The position numbers and the translations under genes are program-made. The notes below the pieces were generated by a model. It ran no database searches. It was not told the origin of the DNA and saw nothing but the letters and a program-made list of their open reading frames with translations. From assembly GCA_905199755.1 (NCBI GenBank), contig CAJKHT010000001.1, positions 47,834 through 111,833 of the forward strand: a stretch of 64,000 nucleotides of DNA, given 5' to 3'. The DNA comes from an uncultured Eubacteriales bacterium (GTDB taxonomy: Bacteria > Bacillota > Clostridia > UBA1381). Below are positions 51,687 through 61,272 of the stretch, piece by piece. How positions within the stretch are numbered: position 1 is the stretch's first letter; the number at the start of each line of letters is the position of its first letter.

Positions 51687-53276
51687 ATGTATAGGCTTCT
51701 TATAGTTGATGATGAACAGAGTATACGCAGCGGAATAATCAAAGGGAATCCATGGAATGAATGGGGATTTGAAATAGTCGGCGATGCTGCCGACGGCTTT
51801 GAAGCGCTGCGCATTATAGAGCAGACTGCTCCCGATGTTATACTTTCCGATATTCGTATGCCCAATATGGACGGTATTGAGCTTATGCAGTATGTAAACA
51901 AAAACTATCCTCAGATAAAAATGGTTATCTTGAGCGGCTACAGTGACTTTGAATATCTTAACATGTCAATAAAGCACCATGTAACCGAATATCTTTTAAA
52001 GCCTACCGATATAGATGAATTTGAGGAGCTTTTTAAGCGCATAAAGCAAGAGCTTGACAAGGAAAGCACCGAGCGTGAGGCAATTGAAAAATTCCGCATT
52101 TCTCACCTCGACGCAACATTAAATACTATGATAAAAGGTTATGATGAATTTCTTATGAGTGATGATGTGAAATCACTCAACAGTTTTTCCATATACCCCG
52201 ACAACTGCGTAATCGTAATGGTAGATGCTGAAGCCCCTGGCAGCGGGCATGATGCCGGGGACTTATTTGCCATGCGCCGCACAGTAATCGAATTTGCAAA
52301 TTCCGTATCGCATCCCGATATTTCAGCACATTATTTCCTTAATTCCGTTGATGAAATAACGGGGATTTTAAGCGGCGACAAAACATCCGACAAGGATTAT
52401 GTACGGGAATATTTTTCTGCACTCGCCGCGCAAATAAAATATTACTGCAATATAAAAATATATGTAAGCGTAAGCCTTAAATGCGACAACGTTCTCATGC
52501 TTCCTCAATGCTTTGAGCAGGCTCTTAATCTTGCGCACAGAAAAGTTTTTGAGAATGATGAAATTACGGCATTTTACCGTGTACAGAAGAAAACCGACAG
52601 CCGTTTCCCCGATTTTATTTTTGATTATGATGCAATATGGCAAAACATCATAAAGGGCAATGCCGATGCGGTGTTTGCCGAGGTTGACCGTGTATTTTCA
52701 CTTTTTGAGTCCGACTCCTCCATTGATTACAAAAATATAGAACAAATATGCATAGACTTTTTGTTTTTCCTGTCGCGCCGTTCAATGAAATTCAACATTT
52801 CGTTTGAGCAGATAATGGAGGAAAACGGAATACACTATGAGGATATTCGAAACACCGTAAATCTCGTTCGCAGAAAAGCCGTCATTACAGACTGTCTGAA
52901 AGCGCTGATTGACTGTATATCACAGTCAATGACACATAGCTCAAAAAGCTCATCCTTGGCACAGGTAATAAAGGATTTCTGTGACAAGGAATACATGGAA
53001 AATTATATTTCTCTGGAATATATTGCAGGAAAAGTAAGCAAGAGCGTTGCATATATATCCAAAATTTTTAAAGATGAATTCGGGGTAAATTTCAGCGAAT
53101 ACATTATATCAAAGCGTCTGGAAAAGAGCCGTGAGTATCTTTTGGACAACTCTTTAAAAATTTATGAAATTGCCGATAAAATTGGGTATGTTGACGTTTC
53201 AAACTACATAAAACTGTTTAAAAAGCGTTACGGAATAAGTCCGGGTGACTACAGAAATTTTATACAGAGTCAGTAA
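51687..53276 (+). CDS. Response regulator, YesN/AraC family
   Basis: A 529-residue two-component response regulator. The receiver domain is at 1-120 (RLLIVDDEQSIRSGI, phospho-acceptor Asp in VILSDIRMPNMDG, VILSGYSDFEYL, YLLKPTD). A middle helical region follows, then an AraC-type DNA-binding domain at about 425-528 (ISLEYIAGKVSKSVAYISKIFK and KIYEIADKIGYVDVSNYIKLFKK). YesN regulators usually control adjacent carbohydrate ABC transporters. ATG 51687 has GGGGGTG nine bases upstream. The sensor kinase follows by 19 bases. Confidence 0.92.
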   Translation: MYRLLIVDDEQSIRSGIIKGNPWNEWGFEIVGDAADGFEALRIIEQTAPDVILSDIRMPNMDGIELMQYVNKNYPQIKMVILSGYSDFEYLNMSIKHHVTEYLLKPTDIDEFEELFKRIKQELDKESTEREAIEKFRISHLDATLNTMIKGYDEFLMSDDVKSLNSFSIYPDNCVIVMVDAEAPGSGHDAGDLFAMRRTVIEFANSVSHPDISAHYFLNSVDEITGILSGDKTSDKDYVREYFSALAAQIKYYCNIKIYVSVSLKCDNVLMLPQCFEQALNLAHRKVFENDEITAFYRVQKKTDSRFPDFIFDYDAIWQNIIKGNADAVFAEVDRVFSLFESDSSIDYKNIEQICIDFLFFLSRRSMKFNISFEQIMEENGIHYEDIRNTVNLVRRKAVITDCLKALIDCISQSMTHSSKSSSLAQVIKDFCDKEYMENYISLEYIAGKVSKSVAYISKIFKDEFGVNFSEYIISKRLEKSREYLLDNSLKIYEIADKIGYVDVSNYIKLFKKRYGISPGDYRNFIQSQ

Positions 53277-53295
53277 TTCCCGAAAGGATATGAGT

Positions 53296-55125
53296 ATGAA
53301 ACATAAAAAATATATCAGCTTTCCCGCAAAGATTACAATTTTTATAGCATCTTTTCTGACCATGCTGTTTATAATGATTTCAGTGATGTTTTTTCTTTCA
53401 CGGTCGCAGATGAAGCAAGAGGCATACAAGCGGCTTGATTTCAGCGCAAATGAAATCAGCACCTCGATTGATGATACAATTTTAAACATTTACAGTGTTT
53501 CCGACACCTTTGCCGCTGACAGCAGACTGGTTGAATACACCAAGGATGATTTTACGGGAAAGCCGATTGAAAAGCGCAAAACAACCGTTCAGATTACCAA
53601 TCAGCTTTTTGCATCATATGATTTACTACAGCATAATTCCAAAATGGTAGCGTTCTACAATCAAAAAGGCGAATTATTTAATTTTCTTGATCCCAACAAT
53701 GCGGATGAAGCGTGCAAGCAAAAACTTAACGAGCTTGATATAAACAACAAGGACAAGCTGGCACGCTTTTTCTGGTACAGTGTACGCGACAATTTTTTCC
53801 GTCTTGACAAAACACAGGATATTCGCAGCGATATGGCTGTAATCGGCTCAAGACGCGTATTTTCGCGCACACAAAATTCATATGTTGGTGTACACATTTT
53901 TGCGCTCAGCGAAGAAACGCTTTACAATCAGTACAAAAGTGTTGCCGACGAATACAATGCCGATATTTATGTAATCGACTCCTCGGGTAATCTCTTTTCT
54001 TCAAGCAATATCGAAGCACTGAAGTCCGGGGAAATAGACAAAAATCTTTGCAGTCTCGTACTTAACCGCACTTATGACCGTTTTAATTACGGCAATAATG
54101 TTGTAAGTGTGGGCGCGTCACACGTAAATGACTGGCTTGTAGTGATTTGCGCCCCCATAAGCAGTGTAACCGCGGTCATTGATAAGCTGTACAACTGGAT
54201 ATTCTGGCTTATTTTTGCTGCCGTCATATTTGCAAGCGTCATGATTTATGTAATATACAAGCGCTTTATGAGCCCCATTTCCAAGCTTAATGCATCAATG
54301 CAGCGCGCTCATGACGGTGATTTGAGTGCATATGTTTCGGATGACAGCAACAACGAGCTCGGGCAGATGATAGATAATTATAATGCGCTGCTGTCAAGTA
54401 TTAACTACAATATAAAAGAAAAGCTTAGTCTTGACAAGCACAAGCGTGAGCTTGAAATGGAGGTGCTGATGAATCAGATAAATCCTCATTTTCTGTATAA
54501 CACGCTTGAAACAATAGTATGGAAGTCATCGGAGGCAGGCCGTCCCGATATCGGAAGAATTGCCGCCTCTCTGGGACATATGTACCGCTTATCAGTGGCA
54601 CAGAGTTCGGTATTTGTTTCAATTAAGCATGAGCTGGAGCATGTAAACACATATATTAAAATACAGAAAAACCGTTATCAGGACAAATTTGTCTTTGAGA
54701 CACGTGCGGATAACAACGCGCTTATTTCATATTATACACCGAAAATCCTTATCCAGCCGATTGTTGAAAATTCACTGAGCTACGGAATGGACGGACTTAA
54801 CAGGCAATTGCAGATACGAATAAGCGTGCGTATTCTTGAAAATTCCATAAAGATACAGATAACCGACAACGGCAACGGCATGAACCGCGAGGAATTGTCG
54901 GCTGTACGAGAGCAGCTGCTAACAGGTATAAAGGCAGAGACAAAAAAGCCATCCATGAAAAAGAGTACGGGACTCGGACTGCATAATATATATGAACGTC
55001 TCAGAATATATCTTAACACCGAAGACCCCATAACAATACTGAGCAAAAAGAATTGGGGGACCTCCGTTATAATAATTCTTCCCAAAATAACAGGTGACAT
55101 AGCCGATACATGGAACAAGAATTAA
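53296..55125 (+). CDS. Sensor histidine kinase, YesM family
   Basis: A 609-residue membrane kinase: transmembrane helix 1 (about 12-38), a large extracellular Cache-type sensor domain (40-290), helix 2 (about 298-320), a HAMP domain (about 322-375), His_kinase domain with the phospho-acceptor His in MNQINPHFLYNTLE, and a HATPase_c domain with VENSLSYGMD, ITDNGNGMN and STGLGLHNIYERL. It probably senses an oligosaccharide or its binding protein and phosphorylates the YesN regulator just upstream. ATG 53296 with AAAGGA seven bases upstream is preferred over 53290. Confidence 0.92.
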   Translation: MKHKKYISFPAKITIFIASFLTMLFIMISVMFFLSRSQMKQEAYKRLDFSANEISTSIDDTILNIYSVSDTFAADSRLVEYTKDDFTGKPIEKRKTTVQITNQLFASYDLLQHNSKMVAFYNQKGELFNFLDPNNADEACKQKLNELDINNKDKLARFFWYSVRDNFFRLDKTQDIRSDMAVIGSRRVFSRTQNSYVGVHIFALSEETLYNQYKSVADEYNADIYVIDSSGNLFSSSNIEALKSGEIDKNLCSLVLNRTYDRFNYGNNVVSVGASHVNDWLVVICAPISSVTAVIDKLYNWIFWLIFAAVIFASVMIYVIYKRFMSPISKLNASMQRAHDGDLSAYVSDDSNNELGQMIDNYNALLSSINYNIKEKLSLDKHKRELEMEVLMNQINPHFLYNTLETIVWKSSEAGRPDIGRIAASLGHMYRLSVAQSSVFVSIKHELEHVNTYIKIQKNRYQDKFVFETRADNNALISYYTPKILIQPIVENSLSYGMDGLNRQLQIRISVRILENSIKIQITDNGNGMNREELSAVREQLLTGIKAETKKPSMKKSTGLGLHNIYERLRIYLNTEDPITILSKKNWGTSVIIILPKITGDIADTWNKN

Positions 55126-55214
55126 ACAGGCTAAAAGTAAAATCAGCCTATTAATAAAAAATTTCACCTATGGAAAAATCCATTAAATAATAGTACAATA
55201 TAATTAAGCAAAAA

Positions 55215-55244
55215 ACAAAATCATTCTTTTGGGAATGATTTTGT
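55215..55244 (+). terminator. Hairpin between yesM and the ABC transporter genes
   Basis: ACAAAATCATTC and GAATGATTTTGT form a perfect 12-bp stem around TTTTGG, followed by CTTTAT. It could terminate the yesNM transcript or lie in the leader of the transporter operon. A TATAAT at about 55198 is a possible -10 element, but no good -35 box accompanies it. Confidence 0.62.
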
Positions 55245-55282
55245 CTTTATTGGGAATCTAAAGAAATCAGGAGGATTAAATT

Positions 55283-56647
55283 ATGAAAACATTAAAAAAA
55301 TGTACCGCATTGACACTTACGGCAATTCTTTCCGTAATGTCACTTGCAGGCTGCGGCGGTTCGGACAGCAAGCCGGCACAGACAGCAGCAGTAAACAGCG
55401 AAAAACCTTATGAGGGTGTAACACTGCATTACGCAGTTTCACAGTCTGCCACACAGGGCGGTGAAACGGTTGACCTCGTTAACATGGTTAAGGAAAAGAC
55501 TGGTATCAACATTGAATTCACCATCGTTCCCAACACAAACGCAGGTGAGGTTGATAAGTCACTCGTAAGCCTTATGGCAGGTGATGAGCTTGACATTTTA
55601 TACGGCACAAATGCAAAGCTCGAAACCTATTACAATGCCGGTGTTCTTACATCACTTGATGAACTGGCTGTAAATGCGAATTACGACATGGAAAAGATTT
55701 TCGGAGAAAATCTTGCGTCATACTCTGACGGTCACGTATACGGCTTGCCCGCATTTAATGATATATGGCTTACCTTCTACAACAAGAAAATTTTTGACGA
55801 TGCAGGTGTTCCCTACCCCTCAGCTGATGACTGGACATGGGAAAAGTATGTTGAAACAGCTAAAAAGCTGACAGATTCCTCAAAGGGAATATACGGCTCA
55901 TTCATGCTCGATTATGATAACTACAACTATATGTACGCTGAACAGAAAGGCTGGGAGCCTTACAAGGACGGCGAAAAGGAATCAAACTTTGACGATGCAA
56001 AATTCGCAGAAAGCCTTAAATGGTTCTACGGTCTCGGAAACGACGAAAAAATCCAGCCCGACAGCGTAACTTATGCAGCAGGAACATATCCCTGGAACTC
56101 ATTTATAGCAAGCGGCAACTTCGGTATGTTCGTATGCGGCGGCTGGGTTGCATCAATGCTTCCCAACACTCAGAAATACCCGCGTGACTGGGAATGCGGT
56201 ATCCTGCCCATGCCTTATCCCGAGGGCGAAAAGCCGTCAACACTTTCTGTAACGGGTTGCTATGCGGTACCTACAACAAGTAAAAACAAAGACGCTGCTT
56301 TCGCTGCAATCAAGTGCATTGCGGAAAACCAGTACACACTCGGCTACGGACGTATCCCCGCAAGAGTTGATTTAAGCGATGATGAAATTTCATCATATAT
56401 TTCGGAAAAGCTTGTTCCGACATATGCAAACGACAACATCTCACTTGAAGACTTCAAGAAAGCATGGTTTGATCCCGACAGAGAAATCCATTCGGAAAAG
56501 ATTATCGGACCGGCAGATACTTCAATCAGCCAGATTATCATTGAAGAAGCTCAGCTTTACGGAGCAGGCTCCAGAGATTTGACTACCGCAGTATCAAACA
56601 TCAAGAGCCGTTCGGACGAAGCAATCAAAGAAGCCGTTTCAAAATAA
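55283..56647 (+). CDS. Sugar ABC transporter substrate-binding lipoprotein
   Basis: A 454-residue family-1 extracellular solute-binding protein. The lipoprotein signal peptide ends in the lipobox LAGCGG (Cys24), so it is anchored to the outer membrane face. The mature protein has the bacterial SBP_1 layout with VKEKTGINIEFTIVP, DWTWEKYVETAKKLTD, a GNFGMFVCGGW hinge-region segment and AIKCIAENQYTLGYG. It should capture oligosaccharides released by the PL8 lyase or another extracellular enzyme. AGGAGG lies eight bases upstream. The two permease genes follow. Confidence 0.93.
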   Translation: MKTLKKCTALTLTAILSVMSLAGCGGSDSKPAQTAAVNSEKPYEGVTLHYAVSQSATQGGETVDLVNMVKEKTGINIEFTIVPNTNAGEVDKSLVSLMAGDELDILYGTNAKLETYYNAGVLTSLDELAVNANYDMEKIFGENLASYSDGHVYGLPAFNDIWLTFYNKKIFDDAGVPYPSADDWTWEKYVETAKKLTDSSKGIYGSFMLDYDNYNYMYAEQKGWEPYKDGEKESNFDDAKFAESLKWFYGLGNDEKIQPDSVTYAAGTYPWNSFIASGNFGMFVCGGWVASMLPNTQKYPRDWECGILPMPYPEGEKPSTLSVTGCYAVPTTSKNKDAAFAAIKCIAENQYTLGYGRIPARVDLSDDEISSYISEKLVPTYANDNISLEDFKKAWFDPDREIHSEKIIGPADTSISQIIIEEAQLYGAGSRDLTTAVSNIKSRSDEAIKEAVSK

Positions 56648-56665
56648 AACGGGAGGGCACTGTCA

Positions 56666-57586
56666 ATGTCACGAAATGATATAAAAAATCATAAAGCACC
56701 CAAAAGTAAGCTTCAGCGCAGTGAAACAATTACCGGATATGCATTTATAACACCGTATATTCTGCTTTTCATAATCTTCACAGGTATACCGTTTCTGTGT
56801 TCGTTCATATTTTCGTTATTCAATATAACATATATAACGAAGCTCAGCAACGTTCACTTCGTAGGATTGGCAAACTTTGTAAAGATGTTTACAAATGCGG
56901 ACGTTATGGCATCTCTGGGACGTACCGGTATATATTCACTCGTTTATGTTCCTTTGATTATGTTAATAGGCTTTATACTTGCCGTAGTGCTAAACAAAGG
57001 TATTCACTTTACAAAAGTAGTACGAAGCATGGTATTCATGCCTTATGTATCGAACATGGTTGCTATCGCGGTAGTATTCAAGCTCATGCTCGGACAAACA
57101 GGACCTCTGACAACTATCCTGCACGCTTTCGGCGTGCAGGATGCCCCGCTGCTCCTCTTGTCGGAGCGCTGGGCATTGCCGACCGTTGCGGCAATAGCCG
57201 TATGGAAAGGTGTAGGTCTTAACATGATTACATACCTCGGCGCACTTCAGAATGTTCCCGTTGAGCTGGAAGAAGCTGCACAGATAGACGGAGCCAACAA
57301 ATGGCAGCGTATACGCAACGTAACCATTCCGATGCTCTCGCCTACAACGTTTTTCCTGGTAATCAGCTCAATCATAACATCATTGCAGAACTTCACCGTT
57401 ATACAGTCTCTTACCGAGGGCGGTCCCGGACAGGCAACCAGAGTAATGGCTCTGAGCATCGTACAGACAGCTTTTGTTCAGAACAACACAAGCTTTGCAA
57501 GTGCTCAGGCGGTTGTAATCTTTGCAATTGTTATGGTAATCACGCTCATTCAGTGGCGTGGTCAGAAAAAATGGGTAAATTATTAA
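56666..57586 (+). CDS. Sugar ABC transporter permease (UgpA/LplB-like)
   Basis: A 306-residue permease with six membrane helices. It has the cytoplasmic EAA loop EEAAQIDGANKWQRIRNVTIPML at about 195-217, the contact site for the ATPase, and the N-terminal GYAFITPYILLFIIFTGIPF typical of carbohydrate permeases. It pairs with the next gene's permease. No ATP-binding subunit is encoded here, so a shared MsmX/UgpC-type ATPase elsewhere is expected. GGGAGG lies nine to ten bases upstream of the ATG. Confidence 0.92.
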   Translation: MSRNDIKNHKAPKSKLQRSETITGYAFITPYILLFIIFTGIPFLCSFIFSLFNITYITKLSNVHFVGLANFVKMFTNADVMASLGRTGIYSLVYVPLIMLIGFILAVVLNKGIHFTKVVRSMVFMPYVSNMVAIAVVFKLMLGQTGPLTTILHAFGVQDAPLLLLSERWALPTVAAIAVWKGVGLNMITYLGALQNVPVELEEAAQIDGANKWQRIRNVTIPMLSPTTFFLVISSIITSLQNFTVIQSLTEGGPGQATRVMALSIVQTAFVQNNTSFASAQAVVIFAIVMVITLIQWRGQKKWVNY

Positions 57587-57605
57587 AGAACGGAGGTTGC
57601 TTAAG

Positions 57606-58436
57606 TTGAAAAGACAAAAAATAACTAAATGGATACTTACGGTAATTATGCTTATAGTCGGCTTACTGTGCATTTATCCTTTTATATTCATGCTTTCATC
57701 ATCGTTTAAGCTTAGCGGTGATGTACTTACAAAGCCGTTCCAGATAATACCTAACCCGTTCACTTTTGAGAACATAACGGGATTATTCAACACCGAATAT
57801 TACAATTTCCCGCTGTGGTATTTGAACACAATCATCGTAACGGGCGTTACTCTTTTGTTTAAAATAGTGCTTATAACATATACGGCATACGGATTTTCCA
57901 AAATAAACTTTAAAGGCAGAGACACAATATTCCTTGTTCTCCTCGCCGCTATGATGATTCCGTCGGATATTATGATTATCCCAAGATATATAATATTCAA
58001 GAAGCTTCATATTTTAAATACGTTTTGGTCAATAATCCTCCCGAGCCTGGTTGACGTATACTTCGTATTCCTGTTAAGACAATCCTTTATAGGAATACCC
58101 GAATCAATCAGTGAAGCCGCAAAAATAGACGGCTGCAATCACTTCCGTATATATGCGCAGATTGTTGTTCCACTCGCAAAGCCTGCCATCACTACTATGA
58201 TGCTGTTCTCATTTGTATGGGTATGGAACGATTATATGAGTCCGTATCTGTATATATCAGATATCAAAAAGCAGATGCTTTCGGTCGGAATTAAATTATT
58301 CTCATCAGGTCAGGTTCAGGACTACGGTTCACAAATGGCTGCCGCAACACTCGTTCTGCTGCCGATTATCGTGGTATTCCTGTTCTGCCAGAGATACTTT
58401 GTTGAAAGCTCAACATCTTCGGGAGTAAAGGGCTGA
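57606..58436 (+). CDS. Sugar ABC transporter permease (UgpE/LplC-like)
   Basis: A 276-residue six-helix permease with the EAA motif SEAAKIDGCNHFRIYAQIVVPL at about 178-199 and the closing FVESSTSSGVKG typical of this subfamily. The start codon is TTG at 57606, because GGAGG (57592-57596) lies nine bases before it. An upstream in-frame TTG at 57597 would touch the ribosome site. It is last in the transporter operon, ahead of a strong terminator. Confidence 0.92.
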   Translation: MKRQKITKWILTVIMLIVGLLCIYPFIFMLSSSFKLSGDVLTKPFQIIPNPFTFENITGLFNTEYYNFPLWYLNTIIVTGVTLLFKIVLITYTAYGFSKINFKGRDTIFLVLLAAMMIPSDIMIIPRYIIFKKLHILNTFWSIILPSLVDVYFVFLLRQSFIGIPESISEAAKIDGCNHFRIYAQIVVPLAKPAITTMMLFSFVWVWNDYMSPYLYISDIKKQMLSVGIKLFSSGQVQDYGSQMAAATLVLLPIIVVFLFCQRYFVESSTSSGVKG

Positions 58437-58470
58437 TATAAAAGAATATCCTCCTTTTAAAAAGCCGCAA

Positions 58471-58507
58471 AAATAGCAGTTCACTTCACAGCGAACTGCT
58501 ATTTTTT
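58471..58507. terminator. Bidirectional terminator after the transporter operon
   Basis: AAATAGCAGTTC (58471-58482) pairs with GAACTGCTATTT (58493-58504) and is followed by more T. The stop codon of the convergent glycosylase gene falls in its loop. Confidence 0.88.
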
Positions 58508-58983
58508 ATTATTCTTCCCCACTCGCTTACAAGCTTCTCCAATGTCCATGCAGCATTTGCAGGACTGGTTGACGGCAGCTTTACGGCTGTTTGCCCCGTT
58601 CTTTCTTCCATATATTTTTTATACAGATTATATGCGGTTCCTCCGTTACAGAATACAGCTTTTATGTCGGCTCGTTCCAGTATAACGAATAAATCATTCG
58701 GCACCGCATTTTTGATTGAGCTGTCACTCGAACCTCTTATTTCGCAGCTTGCTATCACGTCCCAAACCGCAATACCGTGACTTAGCAGCATTTTCTTTTT
58801 TTCATCAACCGTAACGGGACATTTTTCACCGCACAGCGTACTTATCACGCTCCAGAAACGGTTTTGCGGATGACCGTAGAAAAACTGTGCTTCACGTGAT
58901 TTAACGGACGGAAAGCTGCCTAAAATCAGTAATTTTGAATTTTCATCAAACACAGGCGGTATATTATGATATTCTGTACTCAT
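58486..58983 (-). CDS. DNA-deoxyinosine glycosylase-like (uracil-DNA glycosylase superfamily)
   Basis: A 165-residue repair enzyme of the UDG superfamily, DNA-deoxyinosine glycosylase type. Its first motif is LLILGSFPSVKSREAQFFYG at about 18-37, followed by HPQNRFW, AVWDVIASC, and the DNA-contacting C-terminal motif LPSTSPANA that takes the place of the HPSP loop of other UDGs. It should excise deaminated bases. Its ATG overlaps the stop of the upstream membrane-protein gene (ATGA). Confidence 0.87.
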   Translation of the reverse strand: MSTEYHNIPPVFDENSKLLILGSFPSVKSREAQFFYGHPQNRFWSVISTLCGEKCPVTVDEKKKMLLSHGIAVWDVIASCEIRGSSDSSIKNAVPNDLFVILERADIKAVFCNGGTAYNLYKKYMEERTGQTAVKLPSTSPANAAWTLEKLVSEWGRIIKNSSSL

Positions 58984-59279
58984 AAAACCGCTCCTGCCGC
59001 AAAAGCTATACTAATCAGAAAAAGTATGACATGCATGTAAAACAGACGCAGATTTGCCGCATTGTTCTCCGCCTCTGTATTTTGCTTTACCAGCTTAATC
59101 AATATCAAAGCCGTACCGAACAATATCATCGGACCTACCATAAGCATAAGCAGTCCGCCATGCGCCGATTTTGAAAAAATAAATCCCATTCCTATAAAGA
59201 AATATGCCAGTCCCCCAAGGAGCGCAAAACCCAGCGCCCCTCCGGTTGAAGCAAGTAAGTCCGATATTTTTTTGTTCAT
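58980..59279 (-). CDS. Small membrane protein, unknown
   Basis: A 99-residue hydrophobic protein with three helices, about 13-33 (GGALGFALLGGLAYFFIGMGF), 41-62 and 80-98. No family is recognised. It overlaps the glycosylase gene by four bases (ATGA), so the two are co-translated; a functional link is not evident. Confidence 0.65.
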   Translation of the reverse strand: MNKKISDLLASTGGALGFALLGGLAYFFIGMGFIFSKSAHGGLLMLMVGPMILFGTALILIKLVKQNTEAENNAANLRLFYMHVILFLISIAFAAGAVL

Positions 59280-59307
59280 TGGTTTTATCTCCCCTCGTAT
59301 AAATAAA

Positions 59308-59355
59308 CTGACGGAGCATATCCGTACACATTACGGTCGGTATACACTCCGTCAG
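59308..59355 (-). terminator. Hairpin after the phosphoglucomutase gene
   Basis: CTGACGGAG (59308-59316) pairs with CTCCGTCAG (59347-59355) over a 30-base arm and loop region. On the complement TTTATTTATA follows. It is a weak or non-canonical terminator for the mutase. Confidence 0.55.
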
Positions 59356-59378
59356 CTGATTTAGTTCAAATGCAATTG

Positions 59379-61112
59379 TTATGCATTAAGCCGTTCTTTT
59401 ACACTCTCAAGTATCGTCTCTATCGTTGTCTCGGCAGAACTCATATTATCCGCAAACGTACCCAGATATATCTTTATCTTCGGTTCTGTTCCCGACGGTC
59501 TTATCATAAAGTATGATTTGTCGTCCGAAAGATTATATTTTAATACGTTTGCTTTCGGCAGTCCCTTTAACGGCGATACTCCGCCTCTTGCATCCTTTAT
59601 TGTCTGCGACTGATAATCGGTATAAAGCACAACATTCATGCCTCCGATTTTTACCGGCGGATTTTCTCTTAAATCAACAAGCATCGATGACATTTTTTCC
59701 ATTCCGTCTTTGCCCGGCATTGTTACCGATACTGTTTTTTCAGCATAATATCCGTATTTCTTATAAATATCCTGCAAAGCTTCATACAGCGACTTGCCCT
59801 TTGTCTTATAATATGCCGCCATTTCCGCAATAAGCATCGATGCAACAACACCGTCTTTATCACGCGCATGGTCGCCAACCAGATAGCCGTAGCTCTCCTC
59901 AAAGCCTATAAGGTATGTGTGATTTCCCGTATTCGCAAATTCGGTCATTTTTTCGCCGATGTACTTGAAGCCTGTAAGTACATTCATTATTTCCATTCCG
60001 TAGCTTTCGGCTATTGCCGCTGCAAGCTCCGTAGTTACTATCGTTTTAATTACAACACCGTTTTCCGGCAGAGTGCCTTTTTCTTTGCGTGAACGCAGTA
60101 CATAGTCAACCAAAAGTGCCCCGGTCTGATTTCCCGTGAGTGTTCTGTATATACCCTCTGCATCACGGACAACTATTCCGACTCTGTCACAGTCGGGATC
60201 TGTACCGATAATTACGTCCACATCATTCTGCTTTGCAAGCTCTATTGCTATTGTAAATCCCTCTTTGTTTTCGGGATTAGGTGATTTTACTGTCGGGAAG
60301 TTTCCGTCCTCATTATCCTGTTCCTTAACAACAATAAGGTTTTTAAAGCCGATTTTCTTGAGCACTGTCTGCACGGGACGCGAGCCTGTACCGTGAAACG
60401 GCGTATATATAATTTTAAATGTATCGGCAACCTCTTTTACCGCTTCGGGATTAAGCTGCTGCTTCATAACCGCTGCGATAAACTTATCGTCAAGCTCTTT
60501 TCCGGGGATTTCAAGCAAGCCCTTTGCCTTTGCTTCATCAAGCGTGATGAATTTCACATCATCAAAAACATCATAGCTGTCAATCGCCTTTACAACAACG
60601 TCTGCCGCTTCGGGAGGAAGCTGACCTCCGTCGGGACCGTACACCTTATAACCGTTATATTCTTTCGGATTATGGCTGGCTGTAATCATTACCCCTGCAG
60701 CACATTTCAATTCACGTATGCCGAATGAAACCTCGGGTACTGAATGTACAATCGGGAAAAGATATACCTTTACACCGTTTGCCGTAAGCACCTTTGCCGT
60801 TTCCTCGGCAAATATACGCGAGAAATTACGGGTATCATATCCGATAAGCACTCCCGCATTTGCCGCATCGGCACCCTCATCATTTACATATTTCGCAACA
60901 CCCATGCTTGCACGGCGTACATTATATACATTAATTCTGTTCGTACCTGCGCCGATAATTCCTCTCATGCCTGCAGTACCGAACTCCAGCTCACGGTAAA
61001 ATCTTTCTTCTATTTCTTTCTCATCATTTGAAATTGCTTTAAGCTCTGCCTTTGTCTGTTCGTCGACAGCAGGCGAATTAAGCCATCTTGTGTATGTTTC
61101 TTTATATCCCAT
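59379..61112 (-). CDS. pgcA: Phosphoglucomutase/phospho-sugar mutase (PgcA type)
   Basis: This 577-residue alpha-D-phosphohexomutase interconverts hexose 1- and 6-phosphates, mainly glucose. It can feed Gal-1-P-derived or glycogen-derived Glc-1-P into glycolysis. Motifs: FGTAGMRGIIGAG (45-57), phosphoserine loop GVMITASHNPKEYNGYKVYG split at about 132-152, metal loop GTDPDCDRVG, GFEESYGYLVGDHARDKDG, and sugar-phosphate loop IRPSGTEPKIKIY at the C-terminus. ATG 61112 with AAAGGA about 12 bases upstream gives the normal N-terminus. It is the natural partner downstream of the GH112 product, although not in its operon. Confidence 0.93.
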   Translation of the reverse strand: MGYKETYTRWLNSPAVDEQTKAELKAISNDEKEIEERFYRELEFGTAGMRGIIGAGTNRINVYNVRRASMGVAKYVNDEGADAANAGVLIGYDTRNFSRIFAEETAKVLTANGVKVYLFPIVHSVPEVSFGIRELKCAAGVMITASHNPKEYNGYKVYGPDGGQLPPEAADVVVKAIDSYDVFDDVKFITLDEAKAKGLLEIPGKELDDKFIAAVMKQQLNPEAVKEVADTFKIIYTPFHGTGSRPVQTVLKKIGFKNLIVVKEQDNEDGNFPTVKSPNPENKEGFTIAIELAKQNDVDVIIGTDPDCDRVGIVVRDAEGIYRTLTGNQTGALLVDYVLRSRKEKGTLPENGVVIKTIVTTELAAAIAESYGMEIMNVLTGFKYIGEKMTEFANTGNHTYLIGFEESYGYLVGDHARDKDGVVASMLIAEMAAYYKTKGKSLYEALQDIYKKYGYYAEKTVSVTMPGKDGMEKMSSMLVDLRENPPVKIGGMNVVLYTDYQSQTIKDARGGVSPLKGLPKANVLKYNLSDDKSYFMIRPSGTEPKIKIYLGTFADNMSSAETTIETILESVKERLNA

Positions 61113-61272
61113 AGCGCTTTCAGTCCTTTCAATAATCACTTGCTTGTATTATACATTATTTTGTCTCGATTTTCAATCCGTTTATCTGAATTTTATATAA
61201 AACTTTGCTATCGGAGCATTTTTTTTATTATTTTTTAGATAACTTTTCCCGCATATCCGGCATTTTGACAAC

